The notes beneath the pieces are model-generated. The model was not told where the DNA came from. It saw only the letters and a program-made list of their open reading frames with translations, and made no database searches. From Gelidibacter mesophilus DSM 14095 (GTDB lineage Bacteria > Bacteroidota > Bacteroidia > Flavobacteriales > Flavobacteriaceae): 64,000 nt of DNA. The stretch spans positions 205,482 through 269,481 of the forward strand of contig NZ_KE383968.1 of assembly GCF_000423005.1 (NCBI RefSeq). The letters are read 5' to 3'. Position 1 is the first letter of the stretch; every line of letters starts with the position of its first letter. This document shows, piece after piece, positions 17,722-27,212 of the stretch. The position numbers were made by a program, and so were the translations under genes.

Positions 17722-19497
17722 ATGAAATTAAAAGCATACATATCATTATTTTTATTTGTAGCAAGTACAAGTTTTGTTGCGGCCCAAGTGAAGTTTGAGG
17801 CCAAAGTAAGCAAGACCAAACTTGGAATCAATGAACGTTTGCGTGTAGACTTTGAAATGAATACGGACGGTGATAATTTTAATCCACCTAATTTCAATGA
17901 TTTCACGGTAGTTGGTGGACCAAATCAGTCTGTAAGCCATTCTTGGGTGAATGGTGTGCGTTCGTTTTCAAAAACATACAGTTACTTTCTAGCCCCAAAA
18001 AAGACTGGCAACATCACTATTGCCCAAGCCACGATAGAAATTGAAGGCGAGGTTTACAAAACATCACCAGTAACCGTTCAAATTACCTCAGCAGTAAGTA
18101 GGCCAAATGATCCGGACGATGTTGAAAATGTCGCTGACGACAACCTTCATCTCATTGCTGAAATATCAAAAGGAAATCCATACCTCAACGAGGCCATAAC
18201 TGTAGTTTATAAATTATATGTTTCTCCAGATATTGGCGTGAGTAATTTTAGAGAAATTGACAGTCCTAAATACAGTGATTTTTGGAGTCAAAATGTAGAT
18301 CTTAAAGGAAATAAAATACAAAACGGACAATTTCAAGGACGAGATTACCGCTACTTGGTGATAAGAAAAACGGTATTATATCCTCAAAAATCAGGAAAAC
18401 TTGAGATTGAACCTCTAAGTTTAGACATCACCGTGGAAGTTCCAACAAATAAGCGGGATTTTTTTGGGGGACGTATGATGTCGCAAGTCCATAAAACAGT
18501 ATCTGCGGGAAGTAAGACATTACAGGTCAAAGCATTACCTGAACAAGGTAAACCAGAAAGTTTTACTGGTGCTGTCGGTGATTTTGATTTCAAATTGACC
18601 GCTTCTAAAACCGATTTAAATGCCACGGAATCCTTGCAGGCCCGTTTAGAAGTCACTGGAAATGGCAACTTAAAACTGTTCCAATTACCTAAACTGACCT
18701 TACCAAGTTCTTTGGAGGTTTATGAACCCGAGCATACAGAAAATATCAGAACAAGTCTAGATGGGATGCAAGGTGGAATTGCGGATAGTTATACGATTGT
18801 TCCACAGTTCAAAGGTAAATATCCTATTCAAGATGTAGAGTTCTCCTATTTCGATTTAAAGACTGAAAAATATAAAACGATTTCCTCAGGACAACTCATA
18901 ATCAACGTCCTTGATGGCCCAACTAACAGCACCAGTACGGATGCCAATTTAGCCACAACTGGCGAAGGAAAACAACGCGTTGTCATGAACAACGATCAAT
19001 TTGCTTTCGTTAAAAGTGAGGCTAATCTTGAACCTATTATATCTGAGCCTTTCTTAAACTCTACGTGGTACTGGAGTTCTTTGTTATTGCCGCTTATGGC
19101 CATCCCAATGGCGATGGTATTCCGTAAGAAAAAAGCTGAGCGTCGAGCGGATGTTAAGGGGAATAAAATTCGAAAGGCCGACAAACTTGCGAAAAAATAT
19201 TTGGGAGAAGCCAAAAAATCTTTAGGTCAAAAAGAAGCATTTTATATAGCACTTGAAAAAGCCCTTCATAATTATTTGAAAGCTAAATTACATATTGAGA
19301 CCAGCGATTTGAGCAAGGACCGTATTGAAGAATTACTTTTAAAACGACAAGTGGAGCCATCAGTGATGAGCGACTTCCTGACCATTTTGGACAGTTGTGA
19401 GTTAGCACGATATACGCCATTTTCCGAAGTAACCATGCAACATGATTATGACAAGGCGGCCAAAACAATTTCAGTCATTGATAAACAGATTAGATAA
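17722..19497 (+). CDS. batD: BatD, oxygen-tolerance protein
   Basis: 591 residues from MKLKAYISLF; the frame is open 12 bp upstream only with a TTG. A signal peptide ends VAAQ, and a long series of beta-sandwich domains is followed by one membrane helix (WYWSSLLLPLMAIPMAMVF) and a ~120-residue cytosolic helical tail. This is the standard BatD layout (oxygen tolerance family). It is preceded by a 42-bp spacer with CAGTTGGCAGT/CAGTTGGTAGT repeats. batE begins after one base. Confidence 0.9.
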   Translation: MKLKAYISLFLFVASTSFVAAQVKFEAKVSKTKLGINERLRVDFEMNTDGDNFNPPNFNDFTVVGGPNQSVSHSWVNGVRSFSKTYSYFLAPKKTGNITIAQATIEIEGEVYKTSPVTVQITSAVSRPNDPDDVENVADDNLHLIAEISKGNPYLNEAITVVYKLYVSPDIGVSNFREIDSPKYSDFWSQNVDLKGNKIQNGQFQGRDYRYLVIRKTVLYPQKSGKLEIEPLSLDITVEVPTNKRDFFGGRMMSQVHKTVSAGSKTLQVKALPEQGKPESFTGAVGDFDFKLTASKTDLNATESLQARLEVTGNGNLKLFQLPKLTLPSSLEVYEPEHTENIRTSLDGMQGGIADSYTIVPQFKGKYPIQDVEFSYFDLKTEKYKTISSGQLIINVLDGPTNSTSTDANLATTGEGKQRVVMNNDQFAFVKSEANLEPIISEPFLNSTWYWSSLLLPLMAIPMAMVFRKKKAERRADVKGNKIRKADKLAKKYLGEAKKSLGQKEAFYIALEKALHNYLKAKLHIETSDLSKDRIEELLLKRQVEPSVMSDFLTILDSCELARYTPFSEVTMQHDYDKAAKTISVIDKQIR

Positions 19498-19498
19498 G

Positions 19499-20248
19499 AT
19501 GAAGCATTTTATTTACATACTGACCATATTAATCGGCACCATAGCGTTTGGTCAAAATGAAACACTTTTTGAGCAAGGAAATGACTTTTATAATAAAGGC
19601 GATTTTGAAGATGCCATTTCAAAATACGAAAGCATTCTTAAATCTGGAGACCATTCTGCGGCATTGTACTTTAATTTAGCCAATGCCCATTATAAACTCA
19701 ACCATATTGCACCAAGCATTTATTATTACGAAAAGGCATTAATACTGTCGCCAAATGATAAAGAAATACAAAACAATATTGCATTTGCACGTAATATGAC
19801 CATTGACGCCATTGATCAAACTCCAGAAATTGGATTTGCTAAGTTCTCAAAAAACATCACCAATTGGCTCACTTTTGACAACTGGGCTAAATTGTCTGTT
19901 CTATTGATGATACTTTTTGTAGTGTTCTACCTGGTTTACTATTTTAATTATGGCGCTACAAAAAAACGATTGGCCTTCATTACCGCAATGACTTTTTTAA
20001 TCTTGGCTTGTTGTGCCGTGGCCTTGGCGTTCAATAACTATAATCTTATAGAAAAGGATCATCCCGCCATAGTTTTCGCCAAAGAAAGTCAAGTAAAAAG
20101 CGAACCTAACCTCAGAAGCTCTGAATCTTTTAAACTTCATGAAGGGACTAAAGTTCAAATTTTGGATACCGTCCAAAATTGGAAAAAAATTAAACTTGCA
20201 GATGGCAAAACAGGCTGGATACCTACTGAGGCCATCAAGGCGCTTTAG
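19499..20248 (+). CDS. batE: BatE, TPR plus SH3 membrane protein
   Basis: 249 residues from MKHFIYIL; the longer frame starting at 19442 overlaps batD and is rejected. A signal peptide ends FGQ, TPR repeats span ~20-110, two membrane helices (LSVLLMILFVVFYLVYYF and ITAMTFLILACCAVALAF) follow, and a C-terminal bacterial SH3-like domain (VKSEPNLRSSESFKLHEGTKV...GWIP) should sit outside the membrane. It is the last gene of the Bat operon and starts one base after the batD stop. Confidence 0.9.
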   Translation: MKHFIYILTILIGTIAFGQNETLFEQGNDFYNKGDFEDAISKYESILKSGDHSAALYFNLANAHYKLNHIAPSIYYYEKALILSPNDKEIQNNIAFARNMTIDAIDQTPEIGFAKFSKNITNWLTFDNWAKLSVLLMILFVVFYLVYYFNYGATKKRLAFITAMTFLILACCAVALAFNNYNLIEKDHPAIVFAKESQVKSEPNLRSSESFKLHEGTKVQILDTVQNWKKIKLADGKTGWIPTEAIKAL

Positions 20249-20538
20249 TATTTTTAAGTTTACATCTTTATAAGCCATGTGCTTCAAAAGAATGAAACTT
20301 TCACGCTTTTGAGATATTTATTTCTGCAATGTACAAACATTCAAATCCATAAATTTAAAACGCTATCCTATTGTGATACAATACGTTTGTAATTTCATTT
20401 TATACCGATCACCTTTTATACACACAGGACAATCTCTACATTATTCAATTTTTGATTCTACAAAAGCTAATTATTTACTACTTTTAAAGCGTGAATTCCA
20501 TAACTAAAAAGGAAACTCCAAGATAAAATCTAATCAAA
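20249..20538. other. Spacer between Bat operon and carbonic anhydrase
   Basis: 290 bp with no gene. I see no strong terminator and no clear promoter core. Confidence 0.4.
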
Positions 20539-21165
20539 ATGGATTTAAATAAAGTATTTGCAAACAATAAAACTTGGATCAAGGAAAGACTGAGGTCAGA
20601 TCCTAATTTCTTTGAAACTTTAAGCAAAGGACAAAACCCTGAATTATTATTTATAGGATGTTCTGATAGCCGTGTTGCGGCAGAAGAACTTATGGGCTTA
20701 GGTCCTGGAGAGGTTTTTGTACACCGTAATATTGCCAATATGGTTATTAGTATTGACCTTAATGTCATGTCCGTAGTCAATTATGCAGTCAATCAGTTAC
20801 AAGTTAAAGATGTCATTGTTTGCGGTCACTATGCTTGTGGGGGTGTGAAAGCGGCAATGCAGTCTGAAGACCTGGGGATTTTAAACCCTTGGCTTCGTAA
20901 TATTCGCGACGTCTATCGCATCCATCGCAATAAATTGAATGCGATAGAAGATGAAGAAAAGCGCTATGACCGGTTGGTAGAGCTCAATGTTCAGGAACAA
21001 TGTGTCAATTTGATCAAAACGGCTGCCGTTCAAAAAGCAAATAGAGATCGAGGCTTAAAGGTACACGGTTGGGTATTTGATGTTAAAACTGGCAGGCTGA
21101 TCGATTTGAAAATTGATTTCGATAAATACCTCAGTAAGATTATGGAGATTTATCATTTGGAATAA
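20539..21165 (+). CDS. Beta-class carbonic anhydrase
   Basis: 208 residues, cytosolic. It interconverts CO2 and bicarbonate. Zinc ligands Cys41 (in CSDSR, 41-45, with Asp43/Arg45 dyad), His97 and Cys100 (in CGHYACGG) are all present. Monocistronic, with a strong bidirectional terminator immediately after it. Confidence 0.95.
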   Translation: MDLNKVFANNKTWIKERLRSDPNFFETLSKGQNPELLFIGCSDSRVAAEELMGLGPGEVFVHRNIANMVISIDLNVMSVVNYAVNQLQVKDVIVCGHYACGGVKAAMQSEDLGILNPWLRNIRDVYRIHRNKLNAIEDEEKRYDRLVELNVQEQCVNLIKTAAVQKANRDRGLKVHGWVFDVKTGRLIDLKIDFDKYLSKIMEIYHLE

Positions 21166-21169
21166 AAAT

Positions 21170-21213
21170 AAAACGCCACTTCACTGGGATCAATATCCAA
21201 GAAGTGGCGTTTT
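21170..21213. terminator. Bidirectional intrinsic terminator
   Basis: Perfect 13-bp stem AAAACGCCACTTC / GAAGTGGCGTTTT around an 18-base loop, between the convergent carbonic anhydrase (+) and hmuY (-) genes. A/T runs on both sides allow use in either direction. Confidence 0.85.
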
Positions 21214-21241
21214 CATTATGGGGATAGTAAATTTCTAAATA

Positions 21242-21877
21242 CTAGAAAGTAGTCACTCCCTCGTTTGGTTGATAGACGAAGTTAAATGTGTAAAACTGAG
21301 AATTACTCATATCTTCATTGGCTTCCCCATTTTCATAATAACTCAAAATTTCTAGTTTTGCATAGCGACCATCATGTGTCTTAACCACAATAATTTTTCC
21401 AGCGATAGGCGCAATTATATGTGTTGTGGGATTGTAGCTATACCATCCCTGTCCCGACACTGCCGGTATTGCCAAACCGTTTGACGCACTGTCCGAAACC
21501 AATAATGACGGATCTACCGATGTAACACTGGTTAAAGTTCCTGAAGCAATATATGCGGCTGCGATAGCTGTTCTGACCGGCTGATCAGTTGTAGTGGCTT
21601 CTCCCCCATTAACGATAATTGTGGAACCTCTAAAGGCGATATCCCAGTCATCTCCGGTTGTAGTGGCTCCCTTATCAAATGAAAACTTGATAAAATCTCC
21701 AGTTATTGTTGGAGGATTTGTGGTATAATCTGCACTTTGTACGGCTTTTAAATTAGTAATGGATTGTGACTCTACTTCTTTTTTGGGAGTTGAGGCGTCA
21801 TCATCACTGCTACATGATGCAAATCCGATAAATAGGACTGCTAGGGCTAAAATTTTAATTGTTTTAATTGTTGTCAT
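21242..21877 (-). CDS. hmuY: HmuY-family heme-binding lipoprotein
   Basis: 211 residues. A lipoprotein signal peptide has Cys22 followed by SSDDD, which often marks surface export in Bacteroidota. The remainder (SFDKGATTTGDDWDIAFRGSTIIVNGG..., then TFNFVYQP) is the all-beta HmuY fold that binds heme. The axial ligands of Porphyromonas HmuY are His, but those of relatives vary, so I do not assign ligands here. It lies 20 bp downstream of the TonB receptor in the same operon, giving a heme capture and import pair. Confidence 0.85.
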   Translation of the reverse strand: MTTIKTIKILALAVLFIGFASCSSDDDASTPKKEVESQSITNLKAVQSADYTTNPPTITGDFIKFSFDKGATTTGDDWDIAFRGSTIIVNGGEATTTDQPVRTAIAAAYIASGTLTSVTSVDPSLLVSDSASNGLAIPAVSGQGWYSYNPTTHIIAPIAGKIIVVKTHDGRYAKLEILSYYENGEANEDMSNSQFYTFNFVYQPNEGVTTF

Positions 21878-21897
21878 AGTGTTTATATATATAATTA

Positions 21898-23979
21898 TTA
21901 AAAGTGAATGTTCAATTTTCCGTAAATAATACGTCCAGCAATATTGCTGATGTTCTGTGTGTCAGTAAATCCAAATAAGTTATCGATTCCGAAGCCTAAC
22001 CGATAGTTTTGAAGAATGGTTTTGTTAATGGCGAAATCCCAAATAGCATAACCATCAACAAAGTCATCATAGGTATCCAAATAGTCGTTCCCGTTTGTAT
22101 CGTAAAGCCCATATTTACTGCGGTAAGTACCACGAATATTCGCATCTAAATCCCATTGCGGTAAGTCATAAAAAACTTTTATATTACCCATGTGACGCGA
22201 GCGGTTGTAGAGTCCAAAATAATCGCTTTTCCCCAATTGAAATGCTGATGAACTGGGCGTTTTCCTGGCGTATATCTCCCCATTATCAAAAGCCTTTTCA
22301 GCCGCTTTATCTTTCGCATATAACAATTGATATCCTGCCGATAATTTTAATTGATTGCTTACTTTATAGTGAGCATTAATTTCTAATCCTTGAGTGTAAA
22401 CCTCGTGAACATTGTAATAGGTAAATACATTTTGACCATTGGTTTTGTTCGCAATAACGCGGGTGTCAATCAAATCATCAATATTATTTCTAAACACATT
22501 GAGGTTCAATTTCAAGGAAGACAAAGGGTTATAGTCGGCACCAATATTAATACCAATGGAGTTTTCTGGATTCAAATCATTTTCAAAATCAGTAAGGGGC
22601 ACCAATACATTGGCAATTTGCCCTTCGGCTTGCATTTCAGGAAGCTTTGTGATTACGGCGTTGTAGCCCAAGATGGTATACCCGACCGTGGCATTGGAAA
22701 AATCAAAATATAATTGTCTAAAATCAGGTGCCTTAAATCCATAACCTACAGAACCTTTTACAGCTAGTTTTTCAGAAAGTTTATAACGAAGCGCCGCTTT
22801 TGGACTGAATTGTGAATCATACTCACTATGGCTATCAAAACGGGCTCCTAAAATCACATTAAGCTTATCGGTAGGATTGTAATCGTATTGCAAATAAGCA
22901 TAAGGCGTATTGAATTTTGGACTTGCGGCGAAATCGGTTCGGGTCAAGGTTTCAACATTCCAACCTAATCCACCAATAAAAGCGCTCTTTTTACTTGGAT
23001 TGTAAATCCCTCTAATTTCGGGCCTGACCAATAACTGGTTAAAATCACTCTCACTAAATCGGGAAGCATCTGGATTATTCAAAAACTCATCTGCCTTATA
23101 GCGCGTGGCATAAAATTCAAAGTAACTACTCCATTTATCACTATAGGTATGGCTCAGTTTTAAATGGGTGTTCCATTCATCAATTTCACTTTCCCCTTTT
23201 AACTCCTCAGAGGCGACGTAATCTTGTTGTTGTGTATAATATCTTCCGGATACAAATAAGGACGTATTCTCTGTAAAATCATAGTCGAGTTTTGTGTTTA
23301 ACGTGTAACTTTTATAAGCCTCTACAGTATTTGTGATATCGCTCTCATTCAAGTCATAGCCATCGCTTCTAAAATTATTTAGAAAAGCATTGACCGCCAA
23401 TTTATTCTTTTTATAACCGATGTTGGCACCGGTATCATAGGTTTCAAAAGTCCCTATCCTCGAATAAATGTTCCCATTAAAACCATATTTTGGATGCTCT
23501 GTGATGATATTTATGACGCCGCCAAGAGCCTCACTTCCATATAAACTTGACGATGCCCCTTTAACAATTTCTATTTGTTTGATATTTCCAACGGTAATTC
23601 GGCTCACATCCAAAGTACCCGCAGAACGACCAATTAACGGCACGCCATCAATTAAGATGAGCGTGTATTGAGAATCCAAGCCTTGGAGCTGAATCCCTTC
23701 GCCCCCACCAAAATCTGGAACGGTGATCAGTCCGGTTTGTTCATTTAAAATATCACCTAAACGCAAGGAGTTAACGCGTTGTATTTCCTTTTTTGAAACT
23801 AAATGGGCAGGAAGCGGTAATGATGACAATTGCCTATGAGTGCGCGTGGCACTTATGATCACCTCTTCTAAATGTTCAACTTTTGTGGTATCCTGAGGAG
23901 TCGGTATTTCTTGCGAAAAACCAAGCGCAGTAAAGAAAGTAAGAAAAAAGATGGCAATATTGTTTTTATTTAGACCCAT
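21898..23979 (-). CDS. TonB-dependent heme/siderophore receptor (HmuR-like)
   Basis: 693 residues. A signal peptide ends GFSQ. The plug domain carries EEVIISATRTHRQLSSLP and LIDGVPLIGR, then IVKGASSSLYGSEALGGVINIIT. A 22-strand barrel ends in Phe693 as outer-membrane proteins do. It lacks the N-terminal carboxypeptidase-like extension of SusC receptors, so it is of the classical iron/heme/cobalamin type. The hmuY neighbour points to heme. The start is 105 bp from a divergent operon, with a TATATTTG core on the minus strand at 24004-23997. Confidence 0.9.
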   Translation of the reverse strand: MGLNKNNIAIFFLTFFTALGFSQEIPTPQDTTKVEHLEEVIISATRTHRQLSSLPLPAHLVSKKEIQRVNSLRLGDILNEQTGLITVPDFGGGEGIQLQGLDSQYTLILIDGVPLIGRSAGTLDVSRITVGNIKQIEIVKGASSSLYGSEALGGVINIITEHPKYGFNGNIYSRIGTFETYDTGANIGYKKNKLAVNAFLNNFRSDGYDLNESDITNTVEAYKSYTLNTKLDYDFTENTSLFVSGRYYTQQQDYVASEELKGESEIDEWNTHLKLSHTYSDKWSSYFEFYATRYKADEFLNNPDASRFSESDFNQLLVRPEIRGIYNPSKKSAFIGGLGWNVETLTRTDFAASPKFNTPYAYLQYDYNPTDKLNVILGARFDSHSEYDSQFSPKAALRYKLSEKLAVKGSVGYGFKAPDFRQLYFDFSNATVGYTILGYNAVITKLPEMQAEGQIANVLVPLTDFENDLNPENSIGINIGADYNPLSSLKLNLNVFRNNIDDLIDTRVIANKTNGQNVFTYYNVHEVYTQGLEINAHYKVSNQLKLSAGYQLLYAKDKAAEKAFDNGEIYARKTPSSSAFQLGKSDYFGLYNRSRHMGNIKVFYDLPQWDLDANIRGTYRSKYGLYDTNGNDYLDTYDDFVDGYAIWDFAINKTILQNYRLGFGIDNLFGFTDTQNISNIAGRIIYGKLNIHF

Positions 23980-23996
23980 TCTATATAAATTTGCTG

Positions 23997-24034
23997 CAAA
24001 TATATATGCTTATTTTAATTGAATCTAAATAAGC
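23997..24034. promoter_or_regulatory. Divergent promoter region with inverted repeat
   Basis: On the minus strand, TATATTTG (24004-23997) fits TAnnTTTG, upstream of the receptor gene. GCTTATTT (24008-24015) and AAATAAGC (24027-24034) are perfect 8-bp inverted arms with an 11-base spacer, placed in the receptor's -33 region. This suggests an operator, possibly for an iron-responsive regulator (inference). Confidence 0.5.
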
Positions 24035-24084
24035 TTAATAAAAATTTCAATTAAAAAAAACCAAAACAACCCAAAACACTAATA

Positions 24085-24990
24085 ATGAAACAACTAATCC
24101 TTTTATCTGTTTTTTCCGCTGCATTTATTATGAATGTGAACGCACAAAACAAAAAAGCCCAAGATCAAAAAGCCATAAAAGACATGTGTGGCTGTTACGA
24201 TGTGACTTTTAAATTTGCTGAAACTTTTCAATATGCTAAAGACTCCACTTATCTCCCTTCTCCTACAAAACACGACAAGGCCATGGAATGGGTAGAGCTT
24301 CTTGAAGATGAGAACAACAAAATTGTTTTACAGCATTTGCTCATTGTTGGACCGCCTCAAAATCAAATGATCGTAAAGCATTGGCGTCAGGATTGGGAAT
24401 TTGAGAATACCAAGTTGTATCAATACGATCATGATAACAAATGGAAGTTTGTAAGCCTTCCAAAAGAACAGGTCAAAGGCCAATGGACCCAACGCGTATT
24501 TCAGGTAGATGACAGCCCACGTTATGAAGGCAGCGCCACTTGGGTACATGTGGATGGCAAAAGCTATTGGGAAAACACTTCGGATGCACCGTTGCCAAGA
24601 CGCGAAGAAACCGTCAGAAGTGATTATAATGTTACTGGCAGAACCAACCGTCATGAAATAACCGCAAATGGGTGGATCCACGACCAAGATAATACCAAGT
24701 TAATACGTGAAGACGGAAAGTCGGATGTGATTATGGCTGAGGAAAAAGGTCATAATACTTACGTGAAAGTGGACGACAGTAAATGTAAAGCCGCTCAAGA
24801 CTACTGGAAAGAAAACGATGAAAAATGGGCAGTTGTTCGTCAAAAATGGGATGAAGTATTCGCCCGCGACAAAGATTTGGTTTTGGAAGAAAAAGTTGAC
24901 AATAAAGTATTGTTCAAATACATTATGGATGACGAGAACTACAAGACCAGCGCACAGATTAATCCAGTAATTGATGCATTTGTAAAATAA
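24085..24990 (+). CDS. Secreted DUF6607-like protein
   Basis: 301 residues. A signal peptide ends NVNAQ. A tryptophan-rich beta protein follows, with MCGCYDVTFKFAETF near the N-terminus and several Trp-containing strands (MIVKHWRQDWEFE, KGQWTQRVF, SATWVHVDGKSYWENT). I associate this with the DUF6607 family from memory of such neighbourhoods; the biochemical function is unknown. The lipocalin-like look (barrel of short strands) would suit binding of a hydrophobic or heme-like ligand, but this is inference. It begins the rightward operon of the iron/heme locus. Confidence 0.6.
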   Translation: MKQLILLSVFSAAFIMNVNAQNKKAQDQKAIKDMCGCYDVTFKFAETFQYAKDSTYLPSPTKHDKAMEWVELLEDENNKIVLQHLLIVGPPQNQMIVKHWRQDWEFENTKLYQYDHDNKWKFVSLPKEQVKGQWTQRVFQVDDSPRYEGSATWVHVDGKSYWENTSDAPLPRREETVRSDYNVTGRTNRHEITANGWIHDQDNTKLIREDGKSDVIMAEEKGHNTYVKVDDSKCKAAQDYWKENDEKWAVVRQKWDEVFARDKDLVLEEKVDNKVLFKYIMDDENYKTSAQINPVIDAFVK

Positions 24991-24996
24991 TTGACC

Positions 24997-26469
24997 ATGA
25001 AGAACTATTTAACACTCCTCGCTGTACTATTTGTTGGTCATTCAATTCTTGCCCAAGACAATATATTTTTGGATCGGGAGTTTTGGAGCACCCAACCCAC
25101 CGTAGAAACCCTCCAATTAAAGATCAAAGAAGGTCATGATATTGCTCAAGCCAATGCCAGTAATTTTGATGGTGTGAGTCAAGCCATCTTGGCGGATGCT
25201 CCATTGGAAACGATTAAATTTGCCCTTTCCCAGAAAGGAAATGACGTCAATAAGATAACCCATGACAATCGTACCTATATCTTTTGGGCAGCCAATAAAG
25301 GTAATGTGCCGCTCATGCAATATCTCTTGGAGAAGGGTGCAAAAACCAACATCACGGACAATAAAGGGAGTACCATTTTGAATTTTGCCGCAGGTTCAGG
25401 GCAAAAGGACACTAAAGTTTATGATTTACTGCTAAAACATGGCGCTAATTTACAAACAGACTTAACACCTGCCGGCGCAAACGCTTTATTGTTGGTTGCA
25501 CCTTACGATACCGATTTCAGCCTTATCGACTATTTTGTTTCCAAAGGCGTTGATTTGAACAGCGTGGACAGAAACGGTGACGGTGTTTTTAATTATGTAG
25601 CCAAAACTGGTAATATTGATTTGATGAACCAGTTGCTTGAAAAAGGTTATAAAGGAAATGACAACGCTTTCATTTTTGCCAGTCAGGGCACTCGCGGTAA
25701 ATCTAACGGGATGGACGTTTATACTTATTTAGAAGGGATTGGCTTAAACCCCAATGTGGTTTCAAAGGATGGCGTCACTCCGTTGCACGCTTTGGGATCA
25801 AGAAGTAAGGACATGGCGGTAATCCACTACTTTATCGATAAAGGTGTAAATGTCAACCAAGCAGACGCTAATGGCAACACCCCTTTTATAAATGCTGCTG
25901 CACGAAACTCTCTTGAAGTCGTCAAGTTATTTGCAAAAACCGTTAAGGATATCAATCAAACCAATAAAAAAGGGGAATCGGCATTAGCTTTGGCGGTCAC
26001 CAATAATAGTGTTGATGTGGTGGATTTCTTATTAAGCCAAAACGCTGATGTTGCTGTTAAGGATGCCAATGGCAATGATTTATCCGTTTATCTGATGAAG
26101 ACCTACGCTGAGGATAAAGACGATTTGTTCAACCAAAAACTAGCACTTCTTAAAAATCACGGCTTTGTATTTGGAAGACCACAATCCAATGGCAACACCT
26201 TATACCATTTAGCATTGGACAAAAACGACCTGCCTACGCTTAAATTTATTCAACAGTTTCACCCCGATGTGAATGCCGCCAACAAAGAAGGCATCACACC
26301 CTTACACAAAGCTGCGATGTCTGCTAAAGATTCGGATATTTTAAAATATTTGCTTTCGATAGGCGCCAAGAAAGAGCTCGCAACCGATTTTGATGAAACC
26401 GCCTACGATTTGGCTTTAGAGAACGAACTCTTGAAAAATCAGAACATTTCCGTAGAGTTCTTAAAGTAA
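24997..26469 (+). CDS. Periplasmic ankyrin-repeat protein
   Basis: 490 residues from ATG at 24997 (a TTG 6 bp earlier opens the same frame). A signal peptide ends SILAQ. About ten ankyrin repeats fill the protein (e.g. YLLEKGAKTNITDNKGSTIL, YFIDKGVNVNQADANGNTPF, GITPLHKAAMSA). Ankyrin stacks bind proteins; in heme/iron loci an ankyrin protein sometimes protects the periplasmic partner. It is 6 bp downstream of the DUF6607-like gene and 84 bp upstream of the DUF2271 gene. Confidence 0.85.
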   Translation: MKNYLTLLAVLFVGHSILAQDNIFLDREFWSTQPTVETLQLKIKEGHDIAQANASNFDGVSQAILADAPLETIKFALSQKGNDVNKITHDNRTYIFWAANKGNVPLMQYLLEKGAKTNITDNKGSTILNFAAGSGQKDTKVYDLLLKHGANLQTDLTPAGANALLLVAPYDTDFSLIDYFVSKGVDLNSVDRNGDGVFNYVAKTGNIDLMNQLLEKGYKGNDNAFIFASQGTRGKSNGMDVYTYLEGIGLNPNVVSKDGVTPLHALGSRSKDMAVIHYFIDKGVNVNQADANGNTPFINAAARNSLEVVKLFAKTVKDINQTNKKGESALALAVTNNSVDVVDFLLSQNADVAVKDANGNDLSVYLMKTYAEDKDDLFNQKLALLKNHGFVFGRPQSNGNTLYHLALDKNDLPTLKFIQQFHPDVNAANKEGITPLHKAAMSAKDSDILKYLLSIGAKKELATDFDETAYDLALENELLKNQNISVEFLK

Positions 26470-26504
26470 AAAATTAGTGCACCTCTGACGAACAAAATTA
26501 AAAC

Positions 26505-26538
26505 ACCTCCAAGATACAGATCAACACATCTTGTAGGT
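26505..26538. repeat. R3 inverted repeat
   Basis: ACCTCCAAGAT (26505-26515) and ATCTTGTAGGT (26528-26538) pair at 10 of 11 positions. It lies between the ankyrin and DUF2271 genes. A related element is at 30737-30765. Confidence 0.6.
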
Positions 26539-26553
26539 TAAAACATATAATAC

Positions 26554-27039
26554 ATGAAACTAAAACACATTGCCATCTTAAGCCTGGTTCTTTTCGGGAT
26601 ATTATCGTTCACCACGATGCCTCCTACCTCGAAATACAAATGCATGATACAGATGACAAATTATACTGGTGAAGGCGCCTATGTAGTCATCTCTTTGATA
26701 GATCCCAAAGGCAATTATAAAAAAACTTTATACGTTCAAGGCGACGATTCTGAATGGTACAATACCATTGAAGAATGGTGGAAAAAATTCCAAGGTAAAA
26801 AACGTTCCAATTTAGATGCCATTACCGGAGCGACAATTTCCGGAGGCGCACGTACCATCACTATTTTGGATATTGAAGATTCAAAAATTAATACCGGTTA
26901 TAAAATCCGTTTTGAAACCGCGGTGGAAGATCAAGAATACCATGTCAAGGATGTAGAGTTTGAACTGACTTCAGAAACCGTAAAAAGCAAGAAAGAAGGC
27001 AGTGGATTTATTAGATACGTGCGTTTAATGCCAAATTAA
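26554..27039 (+). CDS. Secreted DUF2271 protein with flavinylation-like motif
   Basis: 161 residues. A signal peptide ends in the FTTMPP region. A compact domain follows with DAITGATIS at 88-96, close in form to the (D/S)GAT flavin-attachment sequence of FMN-binding domains, with Thr94 the candidate. DUF2271 genes sit beside PepSY-family membrane proteins; here the next gene, 173 bp down, is a PepSY flavoreductase. A periplasmic electron acceptor or donor is inferred. No ApbE flavin transferase is present in this window. Confidence 0.7.
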   Translation: MKLKHIAILSLVLFGILSFTTMPPTSKYKCMIQMTNYTGEGAYVVISLIDPKGNYKKTLYVQGDDSEWYNTIEEWWKKFQGKKRSNLDAITGATISGGARTITILDIEDSKINTGYKIRFETAVEDQEYHVKDVEFELTSETVKSKKEGSGFIRYVRLMPN

Positions 27040-27066
27040 AAAGCAGAAAAAAATGTGAAGAAAGTA

Positions 27067-27099
27067 AGACCTGTCAGGTTTTTAAAACCTGACAGGTCT
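27067..27099. repeat. R2 palindrome
   Basis: Arms AGACCTGTCAGGTTT and AAACCTGACAGGTCT pair perfectly over 15 bp with a 3-base loop, between the DUF2271 and PepSY genes. Relatives are at 30691-30723 and 51713-51745. It could attenuate the operon or act as a dispersed repeat. Confidence 0.85.
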
Positions 27100-27212
27100 G
27101 TTTAAAGTCTTCATCATTTTTAAAAAATTGAATGTCGATTTGTATCACAATCAAGTCTTAAATCTTTGTTCCAACATCGAAGCGGTCTTGATTCTATTAA
27201 CAATTTTAGCAT

